Assembly: GCF_000802235.1 (NCBI RefSeq)
Contig: NZ_JTDL01000149.1
Span: forward strand, 1-64,000
DNA from: Sinomonas humi
GTDB taxonomy: Bacteria > Actinomycetota > Actinomycetes > Actinomycetales > Micrococcaceae
Length of the DNA: 64,000 bases
Direction of reading: 5' to 3'
A program made the translations under genes and the position numbers. Below, piece after piece: positions 63,432 through 64,000 of this stretch; position 1 is the first letter of the stretch; each line of letters opens with the position of its first letter. The notes beneath the pieces are model-generated. The model had not been told where the DNA came from and did no database searches. It was given only the letters and a program-made list of their open reading frames with translations.

Positions 63432-64000
63432 GCCTGGCCTCCTTCTTGGCCGGTGGATGCTTCCGCGCCCGCAGCAACGCCGGGTACAGCATGTGCCGCC
63501 GGCGCCACCGAGTCGGAGGTGCGGGCCGTCGTCGTACGCTGCTTGCGGCTGCGACCGCGCGTGCGGAGCCGGGAGTCAGCGAGGTCGTTCATGCTCTCGC
63601 CCACGAGCGTGAGCCCGAGCACTGTCAGCACGATCGCGAGGCCGGGGAACACACCGGTCCACCAGATGCCCGCGGTGACGTCACTGATCGCCTTGTTGAG
63701 GTCGAAGCCCCACTCGGCCGCGCTCGTCGGCTCGATGCCGAACCCGAGGAAGCCCAGACCCGCGAGGGTCAGGATCGCCTCGGAGGCGTTGAGCGTGAAG
63801 ATGAGGGGGATGCTCCGCGTCGCGTTCCGGAAGATGTGCCGCGCCATGATCCGCCAGCTCGAAGCGCCCAGGACCTTCGCGGACTCGACGAACGGCTCGG
63901 CTTTGAGGCGGATGGCCTCCGCGCGCACGACGCGGAAATACTGCGGAATGAAGACGACGGTGATCGAGATCGCGGCTGCAAGGATGCCGCCCCACAGGCT
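63428..64000 (-). CDS. Dipeptide-type ABC permease DppC, C-terminal part (5' end outside window)
   Basis: The visible 190 residues run to the window edge, so the start lies beyond 64000. SLWGGILAAAISITVVFIPQYFRVVRAEAI, AKVLGASSWRIMARHIFRNA, the EAA coupling loop, and TLAGLGFLGFGIEPTSAAEWGFDLNKA are typical of DppC/OppC permeases of the binding-protein-dependent importer family. The protein ends with an unusual Ala/Thr-rich extension of about 50 residues after the last helix. It is followed by the double ATPase gene. Confidence 0.9.
   Translation of the reverse strand, partial: SLWGGILAAAISITVVFIPQYFRVVRAEAIRLKAEPFVESAKVLGASSWRIMARHIFRNATRSIPLIFTLNASEAILTLAGLGFLGFGIEPTSAAEWGFDLNKAISDVTAGIWWTGVFPGLAIVLTVLGLTLVGESMNDLADSRLRTRGRSRKQRTTTARTSDSVAPAAHAVPGVAAGAEASTGQEGGQA

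Overview
The window is high-GC DNA from an actinobacterium. The block mtrA-mtrB-lpqB-comF-hpf-(ycaQ)-secA, the pdtaS/whiB1-type pair, the very large NAD-dependent glutamate dehydrogenase and the gene-poor spacers fit Micrococcales, most likely a Micrococcaceae member of the Arthrobacter/Sinomonas type. The genus is an inference from gene content; there is no rRNA in the window. I recognised no tRNA, rRNA, CRISPR array, IS element or prophage gene, and no gene-free stretch exceeds 300 bases.

Region 1 (1-32.6 kb) is a cell-surface glycopolymer locus. It opens with the end of an LGFP-repeat wall protein. Next come the dTDP-L-rhamnose genes (rmlA, rmlB and a fused rmlCD), a polyprenyl-phosphate-type glycosyltransferase with a DUF2304 membrane partner, and five family-2 glycosyltransferase genes, one of them a tandem fusion. 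Two Wzx-like flippases, a GT-C-like membrane protein and an unrecognised soluble protein follow. All six steps of CMP-pseudaminic acid synthesis can be assigned: pseI on the plus strand, and pseB-pseC-pseF-pseGH as one tight minus-strand operon that is followed by a Tat lipoprotein with sialidase-type Asp-boxes. The region ends in a minus-strand operon for a galactofuranose polymer: glf, glfT2-like, wzm, wzt, an acyltransferase-3/SGNH protein, and a DUF6541-type membrane protein. The sequence therefore points to a rhamnose-, galactofuranose- and pseudaminate-containing envelope, with two flippases and one ABC exporter.

Region 2 (32.7-39.3 kb) holds an orphan EssC-like FHA/FtsK ATPase with no WXG100 partner in view, a small membrane protein, whiB1-type whiB, a 4 x 23 bp tandem repeat that copies one arm of a terminator, and the PdtaS-type histidine kinase.

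Region 3 (39.3-48.7 kb) holds the large glutamate dehydrogenase and a small conserved-looking group: a CpaE/TadZ-like ATPase lacking the Walker lysine, a CpaB/SAF-domain protein, a BldC-like HTH protein, an unknown protein, a LysM membrane protein and an Rv3235-family protein. The regulatory spacers on both sides of the HTH gene carry 10-bp-phased YCAAA-like repeats.

Region 4 (48.7-64 kb) is core genome: secA, a YcaQ-type glycosylase, hpf, comF, lpqB, mtrB, mtrA, a CtaG-like protein, a MetE-like protein, chorismate mutase, and a dipeptide-type ABC transporter that runs off the window end.
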